Assembly: GCA_013372875.1 (NCBI GenBank)
Contig: JABXIW010000107.1
Coordinates: 20,871 to 84,870, forward strand
From: Gammaproteobacteria bacterium
Lineage (GTDB): Bacteria > Pseudomonadota > Gammaproteobacteria > Enterobacterales > Kangiellaceae
Length of the DNA stretch: 64,000 bases
Reading direction: 5' to 3'
The notes under the pieces are model-generated. The model did no database searches. It was not told the origin of the DNA and was given only the letters and a program-made list of their open reading frames with translations. Shown here in pieces: positions 55,929-64,000 of this stretch. How positions within the stretch are numbered: the first letter of the stretch is position 1; each line of letters starts with the position of its first letter. Made by a program: the position numbers and the translations under genes.

Positions 55929-58358
55929 TTAATGACTTGGGAATGAAATGATGCCTTGTTTTAAGATATCGGTGATGGCATTGGCGGACATAGGACGACA
56001 ATACAGCATTCCTTGCCCCATATCACAACCGAGTGATTTTAAGATCGACATTTGCTGTACCGTTTCAATACCTTCGCCAACGGTAGCCATATCCAAACTT
56101 TGCGCTAATGAAATAATACTGCGGATAATATTCACATTGATCAAACGATCGCGCTTTTGGCTGCCCAGTTGTGAAACAAAGTACATATCGATTTTTAGAT
56201 TATCCACTGGCAACTGACTTAAATAGGCCAATGACGAATAACCTTTACCAAAGTCGTCAATTGATAATTTAATGTCTAACTCTTTAAACTGATTTAAGAC
56301 CTTGACCGTATTTAAGACGTCCGTCATGGCCGCACTTTCAGTGATCTCAATTTCTAAGGAATTACCCTCTAAATTGTACATCGCCATAGTATCCGAGAAT
56401 TGACGTACAATATTGAAATTTTTCAGGTCCTTAATCGATAGATTTAAGGCCACTGTGGTATCAATACCCATATTGCGCCATTCGTTGACCTGGCGACAAG
56501 CCATGTTAGTAACCAATTTACTTAAATCGTTGATCAATGTCGTTTCTTCAGCAATTGGAATAAACAGCCCTGGAGAAACATCGCCAGAATCAGGATCGTA
56601 CCAACGGCAAAGAGCCTCAACACTTTTTATCACGCCCGTTTGAATATCCACTCGCGGTTGGTAATAAAGTCTTAAATCGCCATTGGCAATGGCCAGCTTT
56701 AATTTCTTCTCAGTTGAACGACGCTTATTTTCTTGCTCGGTATGACGCAATTGATAAAACTCATAAGAGTTGCGATCTTGCTTAGCCGAATACATGGCAA
56801 TATCAGCAAAGCGGAATAAATCTTCTGACTTTTCAGTATGCTTAGGATAAATACTGATACCTATGGACGCACCTGTTTGCACCGTATGATCATCGGCTTT
56901 AAACGGCGTTCTAAACTGCTCTAATATGCGCGTCGCAATTGCCCCGGCTTCCTTTTCACTCGAATTGGGTAACACTATGGCAAATTCATCTCCACCAACC
57001 CGAGCTAGAGTATCCGAATCTCGCAAACAACCTTGAATGGTCTTGGCAACGCTTTTTAATAAAGCATCACCAACGGTATGGCCTAGGGTATCGTTAATCT
57101 CTTTAAAACGATCCAAATCGATATACATAAAGACTAGTTTGGTCGACTTTTTACTAGCATCGGCTAGACCTTTGAGTAAACGCTTCTTCAACAGATAGCG
57201 ATTTGGTAGCTCGGTCAAAGGATCATAGTTGGCCAAAGTGTGGATCTTGCTTTCTGACTTTTTACGCTCTGTGATGTCATGAAAATTAATAGTGACCCCT
57301 TGGATCGCAGGGTCATCTAAGTGATTGGCAAGCCGCGATTCAATCCATATTACATGGCCTTTTTTATGATTAACGCGCCTTTCAACCACGGACAACATGC
57401 CAGGGCTCTCGGCCACTAGTTTAATGTGCGCCGCCGCATCCTCTTGATCTTCTTCATAAATATAAGGACCAAAGCGCTTGCCGATCAGATCTTCTTCGGT
57501 ATAACCCGTCACTTTGGTCACTGATGGCGACATATAAGTCACGTTAAAATCTTTATCAAAAACCAGGATACAGTCGTAACTATTTTCCACTAGCTTTTTA
57601 TAGTAGCGCTCTTGTTGTCGTAACGACTCATATTCCGACAAGGGCTGGAATACTGGCATCATGGCGCCAATCTCGCTGATCGGCTCGCCCGCTTCGTTGC
57701 GCTCGGCAATAATGCTATTGACTTGGAACCACTGCCAAGAACCATTGCGGTGCTGTAATCTAAATTTAACCCCGATCAGGGTATTTTCTTTGGAGTTAGC
57801 AAGCGCTTTTTCCTGATCTTCGACAATGCCCATATCATTTGGATGGATCAGGGTATAAACACCTGTCGGCATCGCTTCGATTTCGTCAACGCTATAACCT
57901 AAAAGCGCCGCAAAATCTTCTAAACCTTGGGTAAATAGTTGGGTGCGATAGTCCAAATGGAAAAGGCATATCGGCAGCTGACTTAGTAGGGTCTTTTGAT
58001 ACAGATCAACTTTATTGATATCCGCTGCGCTGTCCAACAAATTGGCAGGCACCGACTGCAAGGTAATAGCGGTTTCAAATAAAGACTTACCTTTCGGCAA
58101 ATCAATAATCGACGCCACATATTCACTGTCTGAACCCACGTCAGGCAGGCTAACCACTGAGCGCTTAGCATTGCCATTCAAAAGCTCTTTGGGCAACCAT
58201 TTGCGGTACTCGAGCCCCATTAGTTTGGAAGCGGAAAGGGAATGATTATGACTGAAAACCTTAATCACCACGTCTCGATTACAAATCAAGATCGCCACAA
58301 AATCCTGCTGACAAATGCTTTGCAGCAGTGACTCAGGAATCGGCGGTACATTCGACAT
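55929..58358 (-). CDS. PAS-GGDEF-EAL protein (c-di-GMP turnover)
   Basis: An 809-residue cytoplasmic signalling protein from the ATG at 58358 (the longer frame adds a TTG codon). Two PAS domains lie at about 125-240 and 250-370, a GGDEF domain at about 380-540 with RVGGDEFAIVL and an RDSD I-site five residues before GGDEF, and an EAL domain at about 550-800 with EALCRW, NLSIKDL, IEITESAAM, DDFGKGYSSLAYL and GEGIET. Both the cyclase and phosphodiesterase motifs look intact, so the protein could make or degrade c-di-GMP. No membrane segments are seen. Confidence 0.93.
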   Translation of the reverse strand: MSNVPPIPESLLQSICQQDFVAILICNRDVVIKVFSHNHSLSASKLMGLEYRKWLPKELLNGNAKRSVVSLPDVGSDSEYVASIIDLPKGKSLFETAITLQSVPANLLDSAADINKVDLYQKTLLSQLPICLFHLDYRTQLFTQGLEDFAALLGYSVDEIEAMPTGVYTLIHPNDMGIVEDQEKALANSKENTLIGVKFRLQHRNGSWQWFQVNSIIAERNEAGEPISEIGAMMPVFQPLSEYESLRQQERYYKKLVENSYDCILVFDKDFNVTYMSPSVTKVTGYTEEDLIGKRFGPYIYEEDQEDAAAHIKLVAESPGMLSVVERRVNHKKGHVIWIESRLANHLDDPAIQGVTINFHDITERKKSESKIHTLANYDPLTELPNRYLLKKRLLKGLADASKKSTKLVFMYIDLDRFKEINDTLGHTVGDALLKSVAKTIQGCLRDSDTLARVGGDEFAIVLPNSSEKEAGAIATRILEQFRTPFKADDHTVQTGASIGISIYPKHTEKSEDLFRFADIAMYSAKQDRNSYEFYQLRHTEQENKRRSTEKKLKLAIANGDLRLYYQPRVDIQTGVIKSVEALCRWYDPDSGDVSPGLFIPIAEETTLINDLSKLVTNMACRQVNEWRNMGIDTTVALNLSIKDLKNFNIVRQFSDTMAMYNLEGNSLEIEITESAAMTDVLNTVKVLNQFKELDIKLSIDDFGKGYSSLAYLSQLPVDNLKIDMYFVSQLGSQKRDRLINVNIIRSIISLAQSLDMATVGEGIETVQQMSILKSLGCDMGQGMLYCRPMSANAITDILKQGIISFPSH

Positions 58359-58461
58359 CAAAGCGATTAGGTTCCCTATAGATTGTTAACTAGTTCCAAA
58401 TAAAACTGATTAAGCATAAACCAGCTATTCCTCAATGTCCAAAATAGTCTGAAAATGTTAT

Positions 58462-58489
58462 TTGCGCAAGCCCAAAATACGGCTAAAAT
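58462..58489 (+). promoter_or_regulatory. putative promoter of the gamma-carbonic anhydrase gene
   Basis: TTGCGC (58462-58467) and TAAAAT (58484-58489) with a 16-base spacer, 30 bases before the start codon. Confidence 0.35.
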
Positions 58490-58519
58490 GGCAACAATTA
58501 ACCACTTATCGATCCTTTT

Positions 58520-59059
58520 ATGGCCATACGTCGATTTAAATCATTTATACCTAAAATCGCAGATAACACTTTCGTTGATCCGACCGCATTGGTGCTGGGC
58601 GATGTGGAAATAGGCGAAGATAGTTCCATCTGGCCAATGGCTGTACTGCGTGGTGATGTACACTCGATTCGCATAGGCAAACGCACCAGTATTCAAGATG
58701 GAACCGTCTGTCACGTCACTCATGATGGCCCCTTCGATCCAGGCGGCTACGATCTGGTGGTGGGCGATAACGTTACCGTTGGCCATAAAGCCATATTGCA
58801 TGGTTGCCATATCGAAGATAACTGCTTGATTGGTATGGGCGCAGTGGTAATGGATGGTGCCATTATTCGCGAACACGTTATTATCGGTGCCAACAGCTTA
58901 GTGCCCCCAGGACGTGAACTCGAAGGCGGTTACTTATGGGTCGGCTCCCCCGCCCGGAAAATCCGAAAACTTACCGAAGAAGAAATTGGTTTCTTTGAAT
59001 ATTCAGCCAATAATTATGTGCGCATTAAGAATGAGCATTTAAGTGATAGCGATATTTAA
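58520..59059 (+). CDS. gamma-carbonic anhydrase family protein (YrdA-like)
   Basis: A 179-residue left-handed beta-helix protein made of hexapeptide repeats (VDPTALVLGDVEIGEDSSIWPMAVLRGDVHSIRIG, in parts) with the three zinc histidines in CHVTHDG and VGHKAILHGCHI. It matches the YrdA/CaiE/PaaY group of gamma-carbonic anhydrases; not all members are active. Length is normal. It diverges from the GGDEF-EAL gene and is followed by a strong terminator. Confidence 0.92.
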   Translation: MAIRRFKSFIPKIADNTFVDPTALVLGDVEIGEDSSIWPMAVLRGDVHSIRIGKRTSIQDGTVCHVTHDGPFDPGGYDLVVGDNVTVGHKAILHGCHIEDNCLIGMGAVVMDGAIIREHVIIGANSLVPPGRELEGGYLWVGSPARKIRKLTEEEIGFFEYSANNYVRIKNEHLSDSDI

Positions 59060-59072
59060 AATTTGATTGAAA

Positions 59073-59103
59073 CAAAAAAAGGCCATCGAATGATGGCCTT
59101 TTT
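59073..59103 (+). terminator. terminator after the gamma-carbonic anhydrase gene
   Basis: A 9-bp stem, AAGGCCATC (59079-59087) and GATGGCCTT (59092-59100), with a GAAT loop, an A run before and a T run after. Confidence 0.9.
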
Positions 59104-59115
59104 ATTACCTACCTA

Positions 59116-59847
59116 TCAGAAGCTATAACTAACCCCAATTGAAGCCGTTGTATCCGTCTTGTCACGACCTAGCGGTACTACTGAGTTGTGATTAACCAAG
59201 TAAGCTGCTTTTAATGCCAAGCTATCAGACAACTTAGCGGTAATCGCTGATTCAGAAGTGTAGGTATCGACTTCTTCACCGAAAATCGCGGTTAGCTTTT
59301 GAGTGAATTCCGCATTATCAGAAATTTTGTAGGCATAGTCTAAGTCACCTCGTAATACGGCTTCTTTTTCATCGTCACCAACAAATACTGCATTAATACG
59401 ATAACCAGCAGCAATACCTAATGATAAATGGCCCGTATCATCGCTAAAGATTTGACGACCATAACCTAGGTATAAACCTGTTTGGTAATCATAAGCACCA
59501 AAGTAATCATTAACGTAATCTAAAGTACCGTACAAAAAGTCTTTTTCAGACAAGTCGTAACGGTTGTTCCAAGCAAAAGTATAACGCTCTGCAGAACGAA
59601 CATCATCAGTCGCGTTATTCAAACCGGTAACCGTAAAGCCCATTGCATAAGGCTCTGAAATACGAGTTACGTAATTTAAAGCGCCATTTAAGCTAGTGGT
59701 ATCGGTATTGCCCGAAGTCGTCACGAAGCCTAAATCGAAATTACCTTTAGAACCTTCTTCTGGTGCATCACCTAGAAGGCCTGACGCACTAGCACTACCC
59801 ATAGCCACTGTGGCAGCTACCGCTAAAAATATCTTTGTAAGTTTCAT
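59116..59847 (-). CDS. DUF481 outer-membrane barrel protein (YdiY-like)
   Basis: A 243-residue protein from the ATG at 59847 with a signal peptide (MKLTKIFLAVAATVAMGSAS, cleavage near residue 21), then alternating beta-strand pattern (GFVTTSGNTDTTSLNGALNY) and a terminal phenylalanine (VSYSF), typical of outer-membrane barrels. The DUF481 (YdiY) family is known for salt- or acid-induced outer-membrane proteins of uncertain function. The longer frame from 59865 adds six residues before the signal and is not preferred. It converges with the gamma-carbonic anhydrase gene. Confidence 0.87.
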   Translation of the reverse strand: MKLTKIFLAVAATVAMGSASASGLLGDAPEEGSKGNFDLGFVTTSGNTDTTSLNGALNYVTRISEPYAMGFTVTGLNNATDDVRSAERYTFAWNNRYDLSEKDFLYGTLDYVNDYFGAYDYQTGLYLGYGRQIFSDDTGHLSLGIAAGYRINAVFVGDDEKEAVLRGDLDYAYKISDNAEFTQKLTAIFGEEVDTYTSESAITAKLSDSLALKAAYLVNHNSVVPLGRDKTDTTASIGVSYSF

Positions 59848-59931
59848 TGTCTTAATCTCTCTCAAAATAAGTGGCGCAATTTTACGCGCCTTACACTAAA
59901 AATAGTATGAGTAATTGTAAAAAAATATGAG

Positions 59932-60690
59932 CTATTGATCTTTTAACCATTCTGTAAAGCTACTATTTTTTAATTGAATGAAATCTAGGTATTGGCTTTT
60001 GAATTGCCGGTAATGCTCATCCTGAATTTTCGATTTTTCCTCGTGCAGATGAGCTCGCGTAAATGGTGCACCATCACTGGCAATGGATAACGGCCATTGA
60101 TTATAGCTAGCTTGATACAACCAATGGCATAAATCGTCTTCATGAATCAAGTTCAACCATTTTGGGTTACTTATATTTTCTGAATTGGTCAAAGATTCCG
60201 TCAGCCTTGGGCGTTGACGTGAATACAGACCCGATGCGCGAACGATAGAACTTGAGGGTGCTAATTTTTTAACCTGTTTCTCTGCTTCTAGTAAAAGTTC
60301 ACCACGAAAATTATCCGGCAGGGGGCTAGAGGCTTCATCAATCAGGCCTAATTGTCGAGAGCCATAAACGCTGGTAGCGGATAAAAAAGTGCAGTGCAGT
60401 TTGGGCTGTTGCACTTTAAGCTGTTTGAGTAGATTAGCAACCGCATCAATATAAGTCGCTTTATAAGCAGCTTCTGTTCGCTCGCTTGGCGCTAATATAA
60501 TGTAAAGGTTCTCTACTTCAGGCAATGTTGGCAGAACAAAATCTTTTGCCAATAAGTCACATTGGATATGGTTTTTTGACCAAGGCTTTGCAGACTTGGA
60601 TAAAGTAATAACGGATAAACCTAATGACTCTAAATAATGGTAAAAGCGTTTACCTAACTTACCTGTACCAATGACTAATTGTTTAGCCAA
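59932..60690 (-). CDS. NAD-dependent epimerase/dehydratase-like protein (YeeZ-like)
   Basis: A 252-residue Rossmann-fold protein: VIGTGKLGKRFYHYLESLGL (Gly-rich loop, about 6-25), LSATSVYGSR (catalytic-type Tyr region), SIVRASGLYS and a late DDLCHWL segment. Family members (YeeZ) are predicted oxidoreductases or epimerases; no substrate is known. The start is TTG at 60690, with GTGGAG 4 bases upstream, overlapping the gmhB end by 8 bases, so the two are translationally coupled. Confidence 0.8.
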   Translation of the reverse strand: MAKQLVIGTGKLGKRFYHYLESLGLSVITLSKSAKPWSKNHIQCDLLAKDFVLPTLPEVENLYIILAPSERTEAAYKATYIDAVANLLKQLKVQQPKLHCTFLSATSVYGSRQLGLIDEASSPLPDNFRGELLLEAEKQVKKLAPSSSIVRASGLYSRQRPRLTESLTNSENISNPKWLNLIHEDDLCHWLYQASYNQWPLSIASDGAPFTRAHLHEEKSKIQDEHYRQFKSQYLDFIQLKNSSFTEWLKDQ

Positions 60691-61225
60691 TTGTCTCCAC
60701 CAATTTGGCTAAACTTTTTTCCACTTGCATCTTTTTGCCTGCAAGTTTTTCTAAGGTTTTCAAACCCTTACCGGTTAGCAGCAAGACAAACGTACAATCA
60801 AATTCAAGCGCACACTCATAATCGGATTTAGAATCGCCAATAAACACCATCTCACTCGGATCACAATCAAATTTATCAGCGATCTTTTGCAGCATTAAGG
60901 TTTTTGGCTTACGGCAATCACAGCCATCATCAGGATGGTGCGGACAAAATTCGATGTGATCGATATTGCCATTTTTGTCTGCTAATAAGATTTGCATTTT
61001 TTGATGCATGGAATCCAAGACTAGCTCGTCATAAAAACCGCGACCAATGCCCGATTGATTAGTAGCAATCGCTACTTTGTATTTTTGGTTCAATTTTGCA
61101 ATTGCAGCAAGACTTCCTGCAATCGGAATCCACTCTTCAGGGGATTTAATATAAGCATCTGAATCGTGATTGATGACTCCATCACGATCCAGAACAACAA
61201 CTTTAATTTTTGACCAATCGATCAT
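60683..61225 (-). CDS. gmhB: D-glycero-beta-D-manno-heptose-1,7-bisphosphate 7-phosphatase GmhB
   Basis: A 180-residue HAD phosphatase: VVLDRDGVINHDS (nucleophile DxDG, about 10-22), IATNQSGIGRGFY, the zinc-loop motif FCPHHPDDGCDCRKP (about 93-107) and FIGDSKSDYECA. It removes the 7-phosphate during ADP-heptose synthesis, between the kinase and adenylyltransferase steps of HldE. It shares one base with the glyS stop (TAATG), as in the common glyQ-glyS-gmhB order. Confidence 0.94.
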   Translation of the reverse strand: MIDWSKIKVVVLDRDGVINHDSDAYIKSPEEWIPIAGSLAAIAKLNQKYKVAIATNQSGIGRGFYDELVLDSMHQKMQILLADKNGNIDHIEFCPHHPDDGCDCRKPKTLMLQKIADKFDCDPSEMVFIGDSKSDYECALEFDCTFVLLLTGKGLKTLEKLAGKKMQVEKSLAKLVETIG

Positions 61226-63285
61226 TAGTTTTGTAATAATGAAATATCAGCCACCGAACCAAATAAAGTTTGCAGCTTTTTCAACATAGCTAAGCGATTA
61301 GCTTTTACTGCCTCATCTTCAGCATTAACCATGACCTTATCGAAGAAAGCATCAACCTCATCTCGTAAGCTGGCAAGGTGAGCTAGCTTATCTTGATAAG
61401 ACTCTAAAGTTGCTTGCTTTGCTTCAGCATCGGTAATTGTCTCGGCAAGCGCTTTTTCTTCAGCCTCTTGCAATATGTCAACATTGATTGAATCAGCAAC
61501 TTTAATATCAGCTTTAGCAAGAATGTTTTTTACCCGCTTATTGGCGGCAGCTAAACTTTCAGCTTCTGCCAAGGTTTGGAAGAACTGCACTGCTTTAATT
61601 CGTGCATCAAAATCAAGTGGCGCAGTTGGCTTTAACGCTAACACCGCATTGATAGTGTTGGCGTCTACACCTGAATCAAGATACCAAGCCTTAAAACGCT
61701 CTAAAATAAATTCAAAAACGTCTTGTTCAACATTATCATTAGTTAATTTTCCAGCTAAGTTTTGAGCGGCCAAACAGATTAAATCTTTAAGATCAACCTG
61801 TAAACTATTTTCAACTAATGTTCGAATCAAGCCAATTGCCGAGCGACGCAAAGCAAAAGGATCTTTTGAGCCTTTTGGAATTTGACCAATACCAAAAATC
61901 CCAACCAGCGTATCAATTCGATCAGCAATCGCAACTACCTGACCTACTGGGTTTTGCGCTAATTTGTCGCCAGAAAACTTAGGTAAATACTGCTCGGTCA
62001 TGGCTATAGCGACATTATCGTTCTCGCCATCGTGGCGCGCATAATAAGTACCCATAATGCCTTGCAGTTTATCGAATTCACCCACCATGTTTGTTGCCAA
62101 ATCACATTTAGATAACAAGCCAGCTTTTTCTGCCTGTTCTGCGTCGGCTCCAATTTGCGGGGCAATAACTTTAGCAATTTTTGCAACTCGTTCTGCTTTA
62201 TCTTGTACTGAGCCTAAATCTTTTTGGAATACCACTTTTTTCAAGTGCTCTTGATGGCTTTCAAGAGTTACTTTTTGATCAGTCTCAAAGAAGAACTTGG
62301 CATCTGCTAATCGAGGGCGAATTACTTTTTCATTGCCCGAAATAATGCTATTTGGATTCGAGCTTTCGATATTGGCCACCGTAATAAAATTCGGCAACAG
62401 CTTGCCGTCTTTATCCAGCACATGGAAATATTTTTGGTGCTCGGCCATCGAAGACACCAAACACTCTTGTGGCACCGCCAAGAACTCATCATCAAACTTG
62501 CCTGTCAAAGCTACTGGCCACTCCACCAGACTTGTTACTTCGTCTAGCAAATCATCAGAAATTTGTGCAATACCACCAATCTTTTCTGCTTCCGCCTCTA
62601 CTTGTGCTTTAACCGCTGCTTTACGATCCTCGTAATTGACTTCTACTTTGGCCGCATTCAATTTTGGCAAATATTCATCCGCAGAATTAAGCTCAATCGC
62701 CGCAGGCGCCATAAAGCGATGACCAAAAGTTTGCCTACCTGTTTTAACGCCAACAATGGTCGCGTCTAAAACATGATCGCCTTGCAATAACACGGCCCAA
62801 TGGACAGGGCGAATAAACTGCTCACTGCGATCACCCCAGCGCATAGCTTTTGGGATCGGCAACTTTTTCAATGCGCCGTTGATAATTTCTTCAATTAGCT
62901 CGCCTAACGCTTTACCTTTTTGCGCAATGGTATAGCCTAAACGCTCACCTTTATCGGTAGCAATTTTTTGCAAGTCTGCAACTTCTACGCCACAAGATTT
63001 GGCAAACCCCACTGCTGCAGGTTTTGCATTACCATCAGCATCATAGGCTGCAGCTACCGCTGGGCCTAGACGCTCAACATTTTTATCTGGTTGAGCATCG
63101 GCAAGCTGGCGCACAATCAACGCCAAGCGGCGCGGCGCATCATAAGCTTCAATTGATTCAAATTCTAAATCGTTAGCAGTCAAATTCGCTGCCACATTGT
63201 CGCGCAAAGCATCGCGTAAATTCTTTAAGGCTTTCGGTGGTAACTCTTCGGTGCCCAATTCAAATAATAAGTCATGCTTGTTCAT
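61225..63285 (-). CDS. glyS: glycyl-tRNA synthetase beta subunit
   Basis: GlyS is the beta subunit of the alpha2-beta2 glycyl-tRNA synthetase and carries tRNA binding. The 686-residue protein has the opening HDLLFELGTEELPPKAL, PKAMRWGDRSEQFIRPVHW (about 145-163), the HD-like region, and a C-terminal anticodon-binding DALR domain (about 575-680). Length matches the E. coli subunit (689). It overlaps glyQ by one base (TAATG) and gmhB by one base. Confidence 0.96.
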   Translation of the reverse strand: MNKHDLLFELGTEELPPKALKNLRDALRDNVAANLTANDLEFESIEAYDAPRRLALIVRQLADAQPDKNVERLGPAVAAAYDADGNAKPAAVGFAKSCGVEVADLQKIATDKGERLGYTIAQKGKALGELIEEIINGALKKLPIPKAMRWGDRSEQFIRPVHWAVLLQGDHVLDATIVGVKTGRQTFGHRFMAPAAIELNSADEYLPKLNAAKVEVNYEDRKAAVKAQVEAEAEKIGGIAQISDDLLDEVTSLVEWPVALTGKFDDEFLAVPQECLVSSMAEHQKYFHVLDKDGKLLPNFITVANIESSNPNSIISGNEKVIRPRLADAKFFFETDQKVTLESHQEHLKKVVFQKDLGSVQDKAERVAKIAKVIAPQIGADAEQAEKAGLLSKCDLATNMVGEFDKLQGIMGTYYARHDGENDNVAIAMTEQYLPKFSGDKLAQNPVGQVVAIADRIDTLVGIFGIGQIPKGSKDPFALRRSAIGLIRTLVENSLQVDLKDLICLAAQNLAGKLTNDNVEQDVFEFILERFKAWYLDSGVDANTINAVLALKPTAPLDFDARIKAVQFFQTLAEAESLAAANKRVKNILAKADIKVADSINVDILQEAEEKALAETITDAEAKQATLESYQDKLAHLASLRDEVDAFFDKVMVNAEDEAVKANRLAMLKKLQTLFGSVADISLLQN

Positions 63286-64000
63286 TAGTTGCTCTCCTTA
63301 TTATTTTCTACATTATTAAGCATCGGAAAACCTAAGGCCTCACGGGCTGCGTAATAGCTTTCTGCAACAGAGCGAGCGAGTGTGCGCACCCGCAAAATAA
63401 AACGCTGCCTTTCAGTAACGGAAATCGCATGACGCGCATCGAGTAAGTTAAAAGCGTGCGAAGCTTTTAAAACCATTTCGTACGCAGGCAATGGCAAGTT
63501 ATGCTCCATTAATCGGGCACATTCGCTTTCGCAATAATCAAAAAATTCGAACAATTTTTCTACATTGGCGTGTTCGAAATTGTAAGTGGATTGTTCTACT
63601 TCGTTTTGATGGAATACATCACGATAATAGACTTTGCCTAATGGGCCATCAGTCCAAACTAGATCGAAAATCGAATCAACGCCTTGTAAATACATGGCAA
63701 TCCGCTCCAGACCATAGGTGATTTCACCCATCACTGGCTTACACTCTAAACCACCCACTTGTTGGAAGTAGGTAAACTGCGTCACTTCCATGCCATTGAG
63801 CCAAACTTCCCAACCTAAGCCCCATGCACCCAGCGTTGGTGACTCCCAGTTATCTTCAACGAAGCGAATATCGTGTTCCAGCGGATCAATGCCCAGGGCT
63901 TTCATCGAGCCTAGGTACATTTCTTGAATTTCTAAAGGCGATGGCTTAATCACCACCTGATATTGGTAGTAATGCTGCAAACGGTTCGGGTTTTCACCAT
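63285..64000 (-). CDS. glyQ: glycyl-tRNA synthetase alpha subunit, 5' truncated
   Basis: GlyQ is the catalytic alpha subunit. The frame continues to the right edge of the window ([21 protein letters not shown] at the cut, in parts), so the start lies outside; about 238 of roughly 300 residues are present. Family features seen are the class II core residues in [22 protein letters not shown] (in parts) and [20 protein letters not shown] at 63978 inside this segment is not the start, because the upstream codons match the family. It precedes glyS with a one-base overlap. Confidence 0.96.
   Translation of the reverse strand, partial: GENPNRLQHYYQYQVVIKPSPLEIQEMYLGSMKALGIDPLEHDIRFVEDNWESPTLGAWGLGWEVWLNGMEVTQFTYFQQVGGLECKPVMGEITYGLERIAMYLQGVDSIFDLVWTDGPLGKVYYRDVFHQNEVEQSTYNFEHANVEKLFEFFDYCESECARLMEHNLPLPAYEMVLKASHAFNLLDARHAISVTERQRFILRVRTLARSVAESYYAAREALGFPMLNNVENNKESN

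Noticed and set aside
63285..63980. glyQ starting with the TTG at 63978
   Set aside because: Codons upstream to the window edge continue the conserved [11 protein letters not shown] motif, so the gene is truncated by the window, not started there.

Overview
The window looks like a stretch of chromosome from a free-living gammaproteobacterium of moderate-to-low GC. Support comes from gene content and order: rhlB-trxA-rho, ubiD-fre, ftsY-ftsE-ftsX-rpoH, def-fmt-rsmB-trkA-trkH opposite a LysM protein-dprA-smg block, hemF, hemB, hldE, gmhB and glyQ-glyS. A Kangiella-like or related marine lineage is my best guess, but that is inference from gene content and base composition; no rRNA or tRNA gene is present to anchor it. 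I see no prophage, CRISPR array, insertion sequence or integron. No gap between genes exceeds about 290 bases.

Layout. 1-7.5 kb: the edge of a Tat-type lipoprotein gene, then rph and an RDD membrane protein on the + strand, meeting the leftward block def-fmt-rsmB-trkA-trkH (formylation/deformylation, 16S rRNA methylation, K+ uptake). 7.5-18.6 kb: rightward genes: an ankyrin-like membrane-anchored protein, LysM protein, dprA, smg, a LysE-type exporter, tsaC, hemF, hemB, a DUF4197 lipoprotein, an alpha/beta hydrolase and an acyl-CoA thioesterase. 18.6-27.2 kb: rhlB, trxA, a TolB-like/TPR membrane protein, rho, a MITE-like repeat, ubiD and a flavin reductase. 27.3-34.2 kb: a periplasmic solute-binding lipoprotein, the leftward rpoH unit with two small membrane proteins, a VOC/DUF1304 pair, ftsX-ftsE-ftsY and rsmD. 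34.2-41 kb: a parvulin, a zinc-ribbon membrane protein, an M15 peptidase and L,D-transpeptidase pair, rsmJ, an RluA-type pseudouridine synthase and small proteins. 41-45.3 kb: a TetR-controlled RND/MMPL transporter operon. 45.4-52.3 kb: a leftward cell-surface carbohydrate cluster (two glycosyltransferases, FGGY kinase, hldE) with an oligopeptidase inside it. 52.4-64 kb: glutathione reductase, a TraB/GumN protein, an ATP-grasp enzyme, a PAS-GGDEF-EAL protein, a gamma-carbonic anhydrase, a DUF481 outer-membrane protein and glyQ-glyS-gmhB-YeeZ-like.

The most notable signals are regulatory. Two perfect CIRCE operators stand in tandem in front of rpoH, which would put the sigma-32 gene, and two small membrane proteins behind it, under the HrcA repressor. 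Two matching 18-bp imperfect palindromes precede the transporter operon that ends in its own TetR gene. A 14-bp-stem hairpin abuts the start codon of an alpha/beta hydrolase. A terminator-like hairpin splits def from fmt. A 206-bp element with 10-bp terminal inverted repeats and three internal hairpins lies before ubiD. Several starts were moved from the longest open frame to the codon best supported by ribosome-binding sites, signal peptides or family length; these are noted in each entry.
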